Made by a program: the position numbers and the translations under genes. Below are positions 48,010 through 63,123 of a stretch of DNA of 64,000 nucleotides, piece after piece; position 1 is the stretch's first letter; each line of letters opens with the position of its first letter. Origin of the DNA: Fistularia commersonii (lineage: Eukaryota > Chordata > Actinopteri > Syngnathiformes > Fistulariidae); the NCBI GenBank assembly GCA_037954325.1, contig JBBMNZ010000013.1, forward strand, positions 10,828,501 through 10,892,500. The letters run 5' to 3'. Below the pieces are notes generated by a model. That model saw nothing but the letters and a program-made list of their open reading frames with translations, searched no databases and was not told the DNA's origin.

Positions 48010-49411
48010 CATGCAGGTTACTGATTGGTCCTTATGGTAGTTAGAATCCTGCAAAAGAAATTCATTTTAATACTATAAATAACCTCTTTTAGATACTTAA
48101 AAACCTACTGAGAAAAATAAATTTATCCTCTATTTATTTCCGCACTTCTTATCCGTAGATATTTTTGTGCAGCAGCATTCTCGAAATACTATCTGCATGT
48201 CAACAAAAGCACATGATTACCTTTTATAGACATAGTGCCATAATGATTACACAAGAGATACTTTGTGAACAAATTGCTGCAGATATTAGACATTCAAAAC
48301 AAACAAGGGAGAATAAAGAAGAAAGCAACACATTTGTAGAAGCAAAGCAAACAAGAGGGATAACTTGCAGCTACTTAGTTATAATGTCTAGGAAAGAGAA
48401 GTTTTAAGATGAATACCAGCAATAGGCATAACTACTGAAATGTGAAATTATCAGAACTAATTACTTGGGCAACCAAATTATTTTCTTTTTTTCTCTCTTT
48501 TAGCCTCTGAGGGATTGTGATAACAAGCTGGTGAGACTGGTCGCCAACATGGCTGTTTGAAGTTATCAACTGATTTCCATTCAGCCATTATAATTTAGTT
48601 CAGTGGCTAAAACTTCCCTGTAAGTGAAACATACACAAACTCTGTCTATTGAAACAAAAATTAAGTATATTATACAAACAGACAAAAAAACCAAAAACAA
48701 AAAAAAGCTTTAACGAGTTGGATAACTACATTTTATGCATGCAAATATGTGTATAATAATAATATATATATATTACAATCCTCAAGATCCTCCTTATCAG
48801 AAAAAAAACATTTTATTTACTTCAAGAAAGTATGTTCACCTGGGTTGACTGTGTGAAAGATGTCAAAATGTTGTGTGACCCACAGGTATGTGGAATTAGG
48901 ACATACATTAAAAGCTGATATTTGTGCGTTTGTGTCTCTTGTACACTCATGTACATATGATATTTACATGCTCCTGGAAAAACATGGAAACATGCAATTA
49001 AGATTAATATAAGGGCTAGATGCTGGATGTGAAGAAAATACGCATTTCCTACAAGCCCACTGTGTGACAGGCTGACAGTATTGCAAACAATCTCTGCCTC
49101 ATTTAGCGTGTCATGGACTACTCTAAACCCAAAGGATGAAAGAAATCACCTGAATTTTTCCCAGGTGCACTTAACATGCCTGCAGATTGTCATAGAAATT
49201 TAAATGAGAGACTGTTCATTTTATAGAGTAATGCTTTTTTTTTTTATTTATTAAGTCAATTAAAATGTCCAAAAATCACAGCAGACTTCACATGGCACAT
49301 AGCGCATTTAATAGCTGTGCACTAGGGAGCTTTATTCCTTTTTTTTCATTTTTTTCTTTTTATGCGTTCATTATTTCTATGTTATATATAATTTTATTGA
49401 CTCGTTCTGCT
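48010..49411. other. Presumed intron of the LINGO gene
   Basis: AT-rich sequence upstream of the coding exon with no recognised repeat except short A/T runs (49239-49250, 49338-49360). No upstream exon could be identified. Confidence 0.5.
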
Positions 49412-49421
49412 CTGTCTTGAT
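49412..49421. repeat. Left target-site duplication of the SINE
   Basis: CTGTCTTGAT, identical to 49811-49820. The following two bases differ and then TC matches again, suggesting an original duplication of up to 14 bases. Confidence 0.7.
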
Positions 49422-49810
49422 ATTCATTCATTTATTTATTTATTAAATCAGTCATTCTCGTGACGATATATGCTCAAGGATACTGGATCACGGGGGGCTG
49501 TCATCGGGCGAGGCAGGCGACACCCCCGGATCAGACACCAGGCAATCACAGGGCCACAATAAGCGACTTAGTGACCATTCAGTCTCGCATTCACACTCCA
49601 TATAGAGACATACAACAACTGAGCCTTTCATTCACATAATCGACCAATTTAGGGTCTCCAGTGAACCCACTACATGTTTTTGGACTGTGGGAGTGAACCA
49701 GGGAACCCAGAGGATCATTCACACTTTGCACAGACACACCCTGTTGGGATCGAACACAAAACTTTCTTGCTGCGATGTGGAGGCATTAACAAGTGCACCA
49801 CAGTGCTGCC
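49422..49810 (-). repeat. tRNA-derived SINE, essentially full length
   Basis: Read on the minus strand from 49810: GGCAGCACTGTGGTGCACTT, a tRNA-like A-box region. A B-box-like GTGTTCGATCCC follows near 49753. Then comes the family body, with antisense marks GTTTTTGGACTGTGGG near 49675 and GGGTCTCCAGTGAACC near 49651. The tail module at 49480-49560 (ATCACGGGGGGCTGTCATCG) is followed by an ATTT/ATTC-rich terminus at 49422-49445. It is flanked by a 10-base direct repeat. This is the most complete copy of the SINE family in the window, and it lies in the presumed LINGO intron. Confidence 0.85.
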
Positions 49811-49820
49811 CTGTCTTGAT
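49811..49820. repeat. Right target-site duplication of the SINE
   Basis: CTGTCTTGAT directly after the SINE head, matching 49412-49421. Confidence 0.7.
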
Positions 49821-52673
49821 GCTCCTTTATGTCTAATTTCAGTGGTCAATGGGTAGGTGGTTTCCCCATTGATGATGAAGTGAAAAGCAGTAATGTTTAT
49901 TTTTTACTTTTTTATGTTTCTTAGACATCTGGCAGAATTGCAACTACAATTTAAATGCAATGTCATGAGAAAGAAAGCCTTATATCTGGAATCCATGCAA
50001 TACATAATTTAATTATGTTATAAACCTGAAGAAAAAAAAAATTATATTTACAGTCACTGTTGAATCAGATCAAGATTGTGACATTGATGTGACCTCTTTG
50101 TCCCGACAGAGATGCATAGTAAACCATGACCCAGTTGCATTATTAGTGGCATCAAATGCTATTTAAAGTATACAGAGGAAAAGCGTGCAGACCATTTTTA
50201 TTTAAGAGAATCAGTAACAGCAAGAAAAAACAAAAACAATGACAGTTTATCTCATCTCATTTATCTCACCAGTAAAACATCTCATAAGAAACGTCTACTA
50301 TTTCTTGACATATATTATTAATTCATTTATTTGTTCATTTTAATTCCAGGTCCATATTTGGATTTAATCACAGTTGGTTTGCAGAGGAAGAAAACCTATT
50401 GCACTCGCTCCACAGGTTTTCTTCTCCTTGGTTCTTGCATGGATAGTACTGTTAAGCCCAGTAAAGAGTCAAATATAATTTTACACAGCAGGGATTGCAA
50501 TTTGCATCCCTTTTAGATTTCTATGAAGAAATACTTTTGATGGTTCATTCTGTAATCAGGAACATGCATCGATCTAATGTGGATGTGCAACTAAATTTCA
50601 TAAGAGAATGTGCAGATGCACACCAAAGTCTTTTATGAGGTACTGTTCCAGGTCACAAGATACAAATCAAAAGATTAATCACTGCATACTTCTTGTGGGC
50701 CCTTCTTCATTCCTTCCATTAAAACATTTCACCTTCAGCAATGATTTAATGTCTTCATCTGGGTATTTACTTAGCAAACAACTGCCCTGATTTCAAAGCT
50801 TGCTTGTGCTCATGAGCTTTGATCCTCATGTAGCATTTTAAGTTTATGTGTACACGGTGTATTTGTATTCCTGGTAATCAGATCCCCTGAATTGCATTTG
50901 AATAACAATATGAAGCACCCAGCTGAGCATGATTGCTGGTCATAGGTGTGTGGAAATCAACTGGTGAGGAATGATATCAGTAATTCATCTCTTATCAGCC
51001 TCCCCTTTCATGTAAGGCGGCTCCTTTGATATGATGCCAAACATATTTTTCTTTAGTCTTAGCTTTCTCTACATCTTAGTATTGTTTTGATTCTTCTCAC
51101 ATGCTGACCATAATGTAATCCATGCTATTTTTGTGACATGTCTGAGAGGTATTGAGGGTGCTGACTCTTGAAACATTAGTTAGTTCTTCAATAATCTTTC
51201 ACTTAAGGCTTATATTTAAAGTCATTGTTGAATATGATGCCCAGCAATGTCATAGACTGGAACAAGGATGACAGTAAGATATCTTATACTTCAGTAACAA
51301 AAACTATAAACTTCATCTCTTAGTCAAGGACGATGTGAATGGCATTACCGGTCTGTTTATTTTTTACAATCTTCTACAAACTTATACACATTTTGCAAAG
51401 AAGTAAATCCAGAGAAACCTGAGGGTGTTTCAATAGTGAACACTATTGATCCAAGGTAATGCTGGTTAGGTGTCCTGAGAGGGGGATGATAACAGTTAAT
51501 GGTTCTGACTCAGCATTAAATCTGTTAGCAGCAATTCTACGGCTTTGCGAAGGTTGCCTGACATCATATCACATACGGCTCCATACATAAATCCTTTCCT
51601 AGTGAAATCAAGACTTCACGATCTATGACTAATATCTAAATCATGCATGACTTGTCTCGTCAACCGCAATTTTGCTTTCAATTCCAATCACATAATTGAA
51701 ATCATCGAATCATGCAAGTCCTGTGATGCAGAGTCTTGACACTCTTAACTCGACTCTCAACAACCGCTTGAGGCTGTCTAAAAAGAAGATGAGTAAGAAT
51801 GACGATGTTCTCCTGTCCTCTTGACCAGAAAGAGAAAAGTTCTGCATATGTCAGTCATGTTTCATCAAAAGTATCTTATTTGACACACACACACACACTC
51901 ACTCATTCACTCATGCACGCACACACATATTTTTATTGTATTGATGTGTATTTGTAACAAAATATCATAGTGCTATTTTTTGGGAAATACTATTTTTCAT
52001 GACAGTAACTTTTTGAAATCTGTTAGCAAATAAATCAAGTTTTGTTCACCTTTGTACATGGCCCTCTCGACCAAGTGACCTTAGAAAACCAAATTTTGCA
52101 CTGTTCACGATCGGTTGCAATGATTCCAAATGCAGTCAGAATACATTCAATGTTCACTTTCATTTTTTATTTTGTACAGTACAATTATGTGAGTAAATTT
52201 TTGGAATATACACATATGTGTGTGTGTGTGTACAATAATTTCATACTGGTAGCCGCTACTTTTGTCACAAACTTTGAACACTGTAACTTAAACAATGATT
52301 CGTCACATCGGACCCATGAAATTAGACAGACACTGCAGAGTACATGCGTGTGGTTTACACAAGTGACAGAGCGACAACAAAAGAGAGACTATGGAAGTGT
52401 GTGACTAAGGAAGTGAGGAATTCTGGCGCTGTTTAATTTCAGACACTGAAGAGGACGACTTTAGTGGCTTTAGTGTGCAGGATAACAATGGTTACCAATG
52501 ACTTTTCTTTTGTGTTTTTATTTTTTTAACCAGACGTGTTACATGTGCAGTTTCGAAAAATAAGCATTTACCGTACGTATTACATTAAAATTTCAAAAAA
52601 CACAGTCTTTGTAACATCTTTTTGTGTAAATATCTCATGTTACAAAGACTGTGCAATAGTCCGAAAATTACAG

Positions 52674-52675
<2 letters not shown>
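49821..52675. other. Unique AT-rich DNA, presumed intron
   Basis: No gene or transposon recognised. There are short CA/CTCA runs at 51883-51927 and a short GT run at 52217-52231. The 120-codon frame 52042-52404 has no recognised domain. Confidence 0.5.
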
Positions 52676-52708
<33 letters not shown>

Positions 52709-52733
52709 GTATATATATATATATATATATGTA
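52676..52733. repeat. (AT)n microsatellite
   Basis: AT dinucleotides with three GT interruptions (near 52697, 52709 and 52731). Confidence 0.95.
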
Positions 52734-55700
52734 TGTTCAAGCATAAGTTTTATCACTATTTATCGAAAAGCATGCCAAGTGTATACAGTACAAATCAACA
52801 AAATCACTTTTTAAGATAATCTGAAAGCATTTAGTAAATAAAAAACAACGTAATTTTTAACATTTCTGAAATGTCACTTTAGCACTCACCCACTGAATGA
52901 ATGGATTGAATGTATCAATTTTTTTTTAGGGTTTATCTTTGTAAAATTCTAGCCATTGAGTCATTATGGCTTATTTTCAATGTTGGCAAGTTGGTAAAAT
53001 GGCTAGGTATTAGTGTGTGATGTTCTTTTATTGTCCATATATTTAATATAAGACACAAGTAAATTGCTTATTCCATTGTTCCAAGCTGGAACAACCTACT
53101 AATTACTCAGTATCTGCCCTTGAGAACTTTAAACTGTATTTGTGAAACCATTTTGCTTTGGTATTTTTCTGGACAGTGAGTTTGTAAACTCAATTCTCAC
53201 AAAGCATCCCTTATTTTGAACATGTACTTTGAGGATTTAGATAACAACTTGGGCTCTGTCCAAGCAACCAATAAAAAGCCTCTTGTGAAATTGGCCTGCC
53301 TCTATTTGCTCTGGAAAGCTTTTCAGACTGTGTTTGATGCTACCCCCTGGTACTGATCATCACACATAATGTGATTCCTTCACAAACAGAAAAGCCTCCC
53401 TGAGTTTATACTGGGTTTTGGGAGACAGTTGCTTTCCTTACCCAGCGATTATCAACACCCCTTAAAAAGCATAATCAATGTGTCAAATGTTCATATTTTG
53501 ACTTGGAATACATTTACAGGGGAGGAACCAGAGCAAATGGAATGAGGAGGAGGAAAATTACCTCTCAGAGCTTGAGAAAAAGCCAGGGAAAGAAACAGGG
53601 TCGATTAAGAGATATTGCAGTAACTAATTCAATATTATGTGTAATCATGCAGTGAGTGAATATGCAACATTTATTTCTGCATTTGCATTTGACATGGCTA
53701 CCCTCACCCAACAAACACTGTAATTACCTATAGTAGGGAATGAATAAAACTCAGAATGCATAAAATATGTCGCTAAATCAGAGATTAAATCATAACACCA
53801 CTATGTCTATGCGGGATACAACTAAATGGGCAACAGGCAACATAAAATCATTGTTATTTATAATGGATCGTTGTATTCTTAGCTGTCAAGACAGGGTTAA
53901 TACTTGCAGAAATTTAACAGAGAAGTTATTTTGGAGAAAAAGTACACTTTGATGTTTCATTAGAAGATATAAATAAAAATATCCTCACAAGGATCAAATC
54001 CATGAAATGATAATCCTTTTTGAAGATTGTTTGTATCTGTACAATGATCCTTCCCTGACGGAAAAATGATAACTTGTAGGCTAGATCACTGCAAAACTGT
54101 GCAGTTCGCTCACAAATTTGAAAAAGAGCATCAGTACTTAATCTAATTACATGATAATGAGAAGGAAGACACTGGGATGCTCTTTGCAATATTCATTATT
54201 TAAAGGACCTTTGTAAAGGAAAGAGACTCTGACAGCCTAAGAGGAAAAAATAAAAAAATAAAATTAAAGAAAATAATCTGTCAATCTCTGTCATTTGGAC
54301 TTCATGCAAATAAAACAAAAGGCATTAGTGAGGAGTGACCTAAAATGAATGAGCTATAAACAGCTTAAGCAAAAAGAGATAGAAAAATAAAACAATTACA
54401 AATTGTAAAAAAAAAAAAAAAAAGAAACATAAATATAAGATCAGCCACAGAGCAAAACACTGAGAAATTTAAACCAAATCTGATACTATTTTTATTAATT
54501 AGATTCCACATGACGCACACACGCAGATACATACACGAAAAGCAATCTTAGTCACACGAGCTGGGGGTTTTTCGGGATCGAGAGCCCTTAAGAGTGAAGT
54601 TCAACAGCCTAAGGGCAATAAGAGGCTTCCATGCGCAAACTGCCCTTCTGCTTGGCTTACAGAGTGAAGCCAAAGCTCATTTAATTTGTGTTAATTGGAG
54701 ATAAACTTGGTAGATTGAGTGAGTTCCTCTTTACTGTCTGATAACCCCTGGTTTTCAGGAAAGAGTCATAATAGCCCCATCAAAATTAACTCCACATTAA
54801 TCCCACATGGAAGAGAGTTAATCCAATGTTCTAATGACTGTAAAACTGATGAATTTGGAAATGGACAATGTCTTGTAGCAATCCTAGCTATTTATAGAGG
54901 CTCTGTTGTTTAAGGAGGTCAGACTGCTCTTGAGAGAAGTATCTGCATCTGCCATGAATGGAACATTCAGGGAACTCAGGGAAACAAGGGAAAGTTACAG
55001 AAAAAAGAAATGAAAAAGTAAGACAATTCATTTTAGGGGATGAGTTCTACTGTGACTTGAATATACCAATTGAAATTCAAAATATACAGATTCATCCTTC
55101 CTCTATGCCACTAATCACAAAAATAATGTTGATAGTCTTTATTTTACACCCAGAAAAAAAAAAAAAACAACATTCATTAAGTAACCGTAGTTTCTTAATC
55201 ACAGCATACACTATTGATTAATAAATGAATAAACACATATATAAAGAAATACTGTAGATACACCATCTGCAAACTGACCACCATTATATAGCCTAGTGTC
55301 AGGTAGTGTGTTGCACAAACATCAAATATATCGTAGCTTGCTAAGTAACTCTCCTCTGATTAACGGCCCTAACTAAAGAAAATTAAAACCAAACGAAACC
55401 AAACCAAACAAAACGATGCATCAGAAAACATGATAGACATAGAAACCCCTCGTCACTTTTAGTTCAAAATACAGCACAAAATCAGCTAAATTTGACCGCT
55501 GCATTATCAGGTCAAGTTGCCATGATGGGATTTGACGATTATTGATAACCTGATAACCTTATTGAGAACATTAACAAACATTGATCTACAATTACATTAT
55601 TTTGCTATTCATGATTTAAAATTAAATAATACAACATGTGACATGTTTCAATGTAATGCTATTAAAATATAATTTTTGTGATATTATGAACTATATCACC

Positions 55701-56110
55701 ATGACTTGCCATGACTGATATTTGTTCTATACTTACTGTCCACTCAGAAAGCTTCATCAACAATGGGAATGGGCTGAGTATGTGGCATCTTGCAGGGCAA
55801 CACCAGTGGCTTCTGCCACACATGCACAGAAGTGCAAGCATAACAGAAGCAATGGATGCCCATCAAGTGACCAAGGTAGACCAGAGAATTCATGTTTCAT
55901 GTTTGTAACTGATTCACACTAGTTATGGCTGCCGGGTCCACCATGTCATATCAATACTTGATACTGGTGTGACATTAAGATCTTGGTCATTAAATATTCT
56001 TAGGATGATAGGATTTGATCATAAACTTCCAGTTTTCACAAAAATTCTGGACATTTCAAAGATATCAATATTGTTGGATCTTATTGGAGGTGGATGATTA
56101 AACAAAAAGA
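52734..56110. other. Unique AT-rich DNA; 54580-54950 a candidate conserved block
   Basis: No coding feature recognised. 54580-54950 has moderate GC, no simple repeats or transposon marks, and homeodomain-like words (TTAATTTGTGTTAATTGG near 54680), the look of vertebrate conserved non-coding DNA. The rest is AT-rich with A-runs near 54408 and 55154. Confidence 0.35.
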
Positions 56111-56113
56111 AAA

Positions 56114-56157
<44 letters not shown>
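56111..56157. repeat. Poly-A followed by (AT)n
   Basis: A-run of twelve followed by about seventeen AT units. Confidence 0.95.
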
Positions 56158-56160
<3 letters not shown>

Positions 56161-56548
56161 GCAGCTTGATTTTTTTGGTTAAAAAAATGCTGAGTAGAGC
56201 AGTGACCAGGAATACAGGATTGAGTAGAACTGCAGGAAATTTAAGAACCTTCTAGTTGAAGCCAAACTTGTGTTTGTAGTATTCAGTTCTCTTCCAGATT
56301 TATCCTGTTGTTGTTTTTTTATTATTAAAAATATATTGTAAGGGGCCAAAAAAAATTGCAATAGGTCTAAAGCGTGTACAGAGTTTAATGAATGAACCAA
56401 AACTGATTTTAATTTCTTACTTGTCTGCAATTGATCCATAGTGCTCATTGTGCGATATTGAAAATTGGAACATTTGGAAAAAAAGTGCATCTGCAGCATC
56501 TGTTAGTGCAATGTGTGGACATCAGAGAACCCTTGTGGATTTACCCCC

Positions 56549-57829
<1,281 letters not shown>

Positions 57830-58080
57830 TCAGTTAGCCTGCATTCCAGGTCATAGGGTTGCTGGAGGCAGTCCTAGCTGTCATTGGGTGAGAGACAGGT
57901 CCACTCTCGGCAGGCCACTTGTCAGTCACACACCCAGATATGGATGCATACAATGACTCACCCTCATATTAACAGTTCAAGTATGTAGTCTTTAGGTAAC
58001 CTGTTTAAAATTTTCAGACTTTGGGAGGAAACAGGAGAATCCCTGAAAAAAATCTATGCACGCATGTATACAGCATGCAA
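57830..58080 (-). repeat. SINE-family copy, decayed, antisense
   Basis: The order of blocks is the same as at 49422-49810. The tail module (GCATTCCAGGTCATAGGGTT, then CTAGCTGTCATTGGGTGAGA) lies at 57840-57900. The body (TTTCAGACTTTGGGAGGAAA, then ATGCAAACCTGTCC) lies at 58014-58086. The tRNA head is missing. Confidence 0.65.
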
Positions 58081-59957
58081 ACCTGTCCAACCAAAATCAT
58101 AACAACAAATGGGCTACTAACTTCAGGTTAAAGTTAGCTTTTTGTTGTGCCAATGTCAATTCATTAGCTTACGTGTACGTTACTGTACGTGCAGAACATA
58201 AAGGGATTTTTGACAAATGTAATGTGTTGTCACATGTTTAAGTGAGAGACTGACGCATGCAGGAATATTTACCATTTCAGACTGCTGACTCCTATGTGTC
58301 TAATTTTGACAGCTATTCAGAAAAAAAGGATCAGAAGGCTTAAGCACAGGGTGGGTTTATAAGCTGCATTTTTTGTTTTGCTTGTTATATAGTTAAGACC
58401 ATTCTATTTTCTGAACATGATAGTACTCTGACCTACATTTGACTGTTTTGTATTCACCTGTAAACCTTTGCGGGAGGTGTTCGTTGTATACAAAGATAGG
58501 GTAATAGTAACCCTTCTTATTTTCTTCCTAAACCAGATCCCAAAGACAGAGAACTCCAATAGAGAAACCTGGTAGTCTAAAAAAAACAGGGCTCAGTAAT
58601 CTATCCTAGCAGCCTTTGCCGCAGGATCCTAATATAAGTCAGACTTGCTGGGGTTGTATGATGTTTAATTTTAAAAATAATATGCATCTTAATTGCACTG
58701 GCAGACAGGGTCAAGCTGAGCATGTGTGTGCCTCATGTTTTGGCCAGGTGTATATTCATTGCCCTTCAGCAAATTCTCAGAAATAAAGCAACAGTAGCCA
58801 AAGCAAGAATGATTTTGTTTTTGTCTTGTTTGGAGTCATGAACATGGATTACAGTGTTACCTCTTTATCAGTATGTAAATAATGCATAATCCTTAGATCA
58901 GAAAGCATTTGCTGTTGGCTAGAAACCTTGTATGTCTAAGACCATTCCTTTACTATTGTGATTATTGGTGAAAATAAACAATCTACAAGCTGATAATGTG
59001 TTGCAATGTGTTAAACTTGTGTTGAACGCGCTGCTTTTGTCACACCTTATGTGTGACGCTCTTGTACAAAGAAAAAAAAAAGATACATGGAGATAAAGCG
59101 TTTCTGTGCATTAGCAATCTCCTAACCTTATTGACCGAAATCGATAATAAAACATTTTTTTTCCCCAACTAAAACTGACTAAAACCAGATTAAGACCTTT
59201 GAGTTTTTGTCAACTAGAACTTGACTAAAACTATAACATATGGAAATTAAATAAAAAAAATAAATTTAAAAAAATGACTAAATGAATAAGCATTAGACTA
59301 AATCTAAAATGGCTGCCAAAAACAACACAGGCTCTGATCACAATCAGTCCAAGTGACGTGTTTGCTTTCAGGTATGTCTGCTAACAACCGATCGATCAGG
59401 CCTCTCATGGTCAAATGACGTTCGTCACATTTTCATTCATTTGTTGGTAAGAGCTCAGACCATTCAAATGTGGAACAAATTCAAGGATTGTTATCTGTTT
59501 TTGAATGAGAAGGCATTTTCATTTCTGTTCATCTGGTTGTTTCTCCTTCCAGATCAATAAATTATCCCTTTCAGTGAAACAATAAAACTAGGGATCACCG
59601 GAAGATCTCATCACTATCTATAAAGTTTTAAATATAAAATGAGTGAGTGTGCCTGTTCATCATCATTTTTTTTCTATTCTCAGTGGCCTTTAATAACCTA
59701 TTTCTTTTTCAAATAGCATTCTTTTTGACTTTGAATAAAAATAAATCTTAAAAAACAAACAAAAAAAACAGCTACATTAAATGCAACATGCTGGATTCAA
59801 TAATGTCATATAATTAGTAGGAGTCTACCTTTGACAATAAAGGATGCAATACTGGCTTTACAGCAGCAACTCACAAATGCAACGTGATTGCCGAACGTTA
59901 ACTGCCAAAGTGTTCTGTTATGATTTGGGTAGATTAATATATTGATATGAGTGACTT

Positions 59958-59960
<3 letters not shown>
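58081..59960. other. Unique AT-rich DNA
   Basis: No gene or mobile element recognised; only short A/T runs (59068, 59154, 59250). Confidence 0.5.

Positions 59961-60008
<48 letters not shown>
59961..60008. repeat. (GT)24 microsatellite
   Basis: Perfect GT tract of about 47 bases. Confidence 0.97.
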
Positions 60009-60011
<3 letters not shown>

Positions 60012-61560
60012 TTGGGTTCTTCCAAACTTCATGGAAGGATTGGCTCCTCTCTTGAGAATTATTTCACAGGGATCAGTTGATGGCAACTTTATCTGAAAAA
60101 AGGGGTAATGAACTCTCAGAGGACAAATAAAAGGGAGCAGTTGAATGATTTGGTTACTGTATTGGTTGCTATTATCAGCGATTCAATAAGGTTACCCAGC
60201 GGTATTACAGTCCATAAAATGATCACAAAGCCTTATTAAATATTGATTGGGCGATGTGACCTAGAGTTTTCACAGACCAACAGCCTTGGGATGGATAAAG
60301 AACTTTGAAATGGCTGCCCTGATGACTCTCATCTTTGGCAATATTACATGCAGAGTGCTAAATGCTGTTTATCTCACTTCAAACACTGCTTGTTCAGTTT
60401 CGTAATTATATTATCTTTCGAACTAAAACTCACTGAAATTTAATTTCTTCCTTATCTCCTTTTTTGACAGCCAAAAGTTGTAGTTTTTGGACAAGCGACT
60501 GACATTGCTGTCCCATCCACTTTGAATTGTGAAGCTTTAGCCAGTATCATTTACAACTTAGCAGCAGATAAACTGACAAAATTATTATTTTTTTTATTTT
60601 TTATATAGTACTTGTTTGCCTTGTTGATATGCTGATCCATAAACAAAATATTATCCCTCCATCTGAACAAGCATTAAATCCACACCTTTTAGAGGAATAA
60701 TAACAAAGGTATTCGGATCATTATATTTTATTTTTGGGTCCCTACAGGACAAGAGAGTCCCAGTAGACTCTTACTCTTAATTTAGGAATAAGAAATAGGA
60801 ATTTAGACTTGGGTGTTCTTTTCATCATTCAAATAAATGCCATATAGGTGACTAAAAGGCCCTGTTTGTAACTGACCAAGGATTCAAATCTGAATCCATT
60901 TCATGTGTTGGAAAATGTAGTTTTTGTTTTGGATGCCACTGGTGTTTCTGATGATGAATGGATATATGAACACAAACTCATGGTATGATCAAATGCAGTT
61001 ATTTTCATTGATGTGTCAGACTGCTGAGCTTTTCCTGATTCCTTATTTTTATGTTTATAGATAGGTTATGTTTTTATAGTTGTGCTGATATAGTGCAGAA
61101 TAATTAAAGAATGTTTTGACACTTTAAGGGATAAGGCTTTGGTGCCTTGAGTGCTAGAGAGTTTTTGATCAGTTGTGGTCAAAAATGATGCCCGGACTGC
61201 CATCTCTCGCTCTGATCAAACACTTGTGTTTATGGCGGTACACTGTCAGCAAGTATCTATTTTTCCATAAATGAGAATGGTTATAGAGGCATATTTGTCG
61301 GGTGTGTCTGTATGTGAGCACAAGCGTATCTGTGAGAGAGAGAGAGGGAGAGGGAGCATGATAATGGTTGGGCCTCCAAGAAAATAATATTGCATACAAA
61401 CCCATCAGAACAACCAGGACTACTTGGTTTTAGAAATGACATTCAATATCAAAACTATTATTAAACAGAAAGTGAGATGGAACCTTTTTAAATGACTTCT
61501 TCTAGAAAGCATCCATTTATAATGCACTTGTGCTGCTGCTTTTCTCATTTTCTCTTGAGA
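60009..61560. other. Unique DNA; 60020-60300 a candidate conserved block
   Basis: No gene recognised. 60020-60300 is free of repeats and has ordered, mixed-composition sequence suggestive of conserved non-coding DNA, an impression only. A GAGA run lies at 61333-61351. Confidence 0.35.
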
Positions 61561-61572
61561 TATATATATACA

Positions 61573-61607
<35 letters not shown>

Positions 61608-61690
61608 CTGTATGCGTGATACTTAAAATTATATTATACATATATATATATCTATATGCATCTATATATATATATATACATATTATGATA
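61561..61690. repeat. Two (AT)n tracts
   Basis: TA repeats at 61561-61604 and 61638-61690, separated by about 30 bases of unique sequence. Confidence 0.93.
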
Positions 61691-63106
61691 TACTGTATAT
61701 ACACATTTAACTTTGAATCCCAGTAAGAACACCTTGCCACAAACAGTAGCTTAAGCATAAATGCATGAGCAGTATTTTGTTGGTTGGTGGAAATATCCCT
61801 GCCTATACAATGTAGAGAGGAAAGGTGTATAAAACATTACATATTAAATTAAAATTCTACTGCCTCCATTGGGAATTAAATTATGCAACAAAAGCTAAAG
61901 ACAATTCACATTTTGGAGGTTCATTAAAGAACAATGACCATCAGAATCAGCTTGACTCTGCCAACAATCTTTTGGTGGGTGTTCTTGCTGCAATAACCTA
62001 AAAGACATTTCCTGCTCTCCTTCTCCCCTGGGGAAGGAGGGAGGGGAAAACTGATAGAAACAGAGACTGAATAAGGCATCTACCTCATTTTTCAAGTATA
62101 ACTGCCAAAATAACAACATGTCTTAAGTGTTTTGCACAGTATGGCGCCTTCTCGATAACCGTGGGAACACATGTCACAGTTCTCTCACTGTTTAATATTA
62201 AAATTCTTCTTAAATTACTTGGTATGGATACATAGGAGGTGGGAGTGATCATTCGATTCATGCAGGGAGCAGAACATGCAGTATCAGCCCAGGTGTGATG
62301 TGTTTGGACAGTCCGGCTATTGTGGTGTGTGTCAGACAAATATTTACGGTAGGTCTAAGCACGTAATAGAATTCGGGTGGCCACAGGACTAAAAAAAAAT
62401 TGATATTGTTAGCAAGTCAACATGCTCAAAGGGGAGTTTCAGAGAGAAATTCCCCTCTGTTGTTAATAATTTTTCTCGTCTTCATTTGGTAATGGGTTCC
62501 TTGTTGTGTTTATAGATGACTGTTTTATCACAGTTAGTGTTTCAAAAGGTCAACAGCAAACGAGGCAAAGTATAAATAAATTGAATTTTTTGGTAAATTC
62601 AGTGGTGCACAGCAAGAGGAGTGCCTGTTTTTATTTGAACAGCATTGTTCTCCCCATACAAAAACAATTGGTCTAAATAGTAAAAAGTACTTTTATAGCT
62701 TTCTGTCTGCAAAGGCCTTTAGGAGACAAAAAATATCCAAAGCCACAAAGTCATAAATGAATTATCTAATGTAACGACAAAACCAAAGCTCTAAAGAAAC
62801 TTACAATATTTGACATAAGGTAATTGAATAAATAGTGTACCATATGGTCTCTCTTTTGACTTGACTATAAAGAATATTTATCCTGTTTTTGGTTCTCAAG
62901 AAATGCTCTGCACTTTGCTGTATTTTATAGGCACTGATCAGGAATGAAACCATCACTGAGTTGATGTTGTGGCCACACCTTAAATCTTGTTAAATAATGA
63001 CCACAAACCAGTCCAAACAAAACTCAAATCCAACATACAGCATAATATTTCCATTAACCTCATTTAACTTATTTTTCAAAGATAACACCTCAAGATAAAC
63101 ACCTAT
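61691..63106. other. Unique AT-rich DNA
   Basis: No gene, RNA or transposon was recognised in this stretch. Confidence 0.5.
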
Positions 63107-63123
63107 ATATACTCTCCCTTCCT
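63107..63123. repeat. Left 17-base target duplication of an RTE LINE
   Basis: ATATACTCTCCCTTCCT, identical to 63369-63385, directly left of the element. Confidence 0.9.

Noticed and set aside
47968..48054. N-terminal extension of the LINGO frame (to 642 codons)
   Set aside because: The added residues are translation of the intron's polypyrimidine tract; a splice acceptor lies at 47980-47981.
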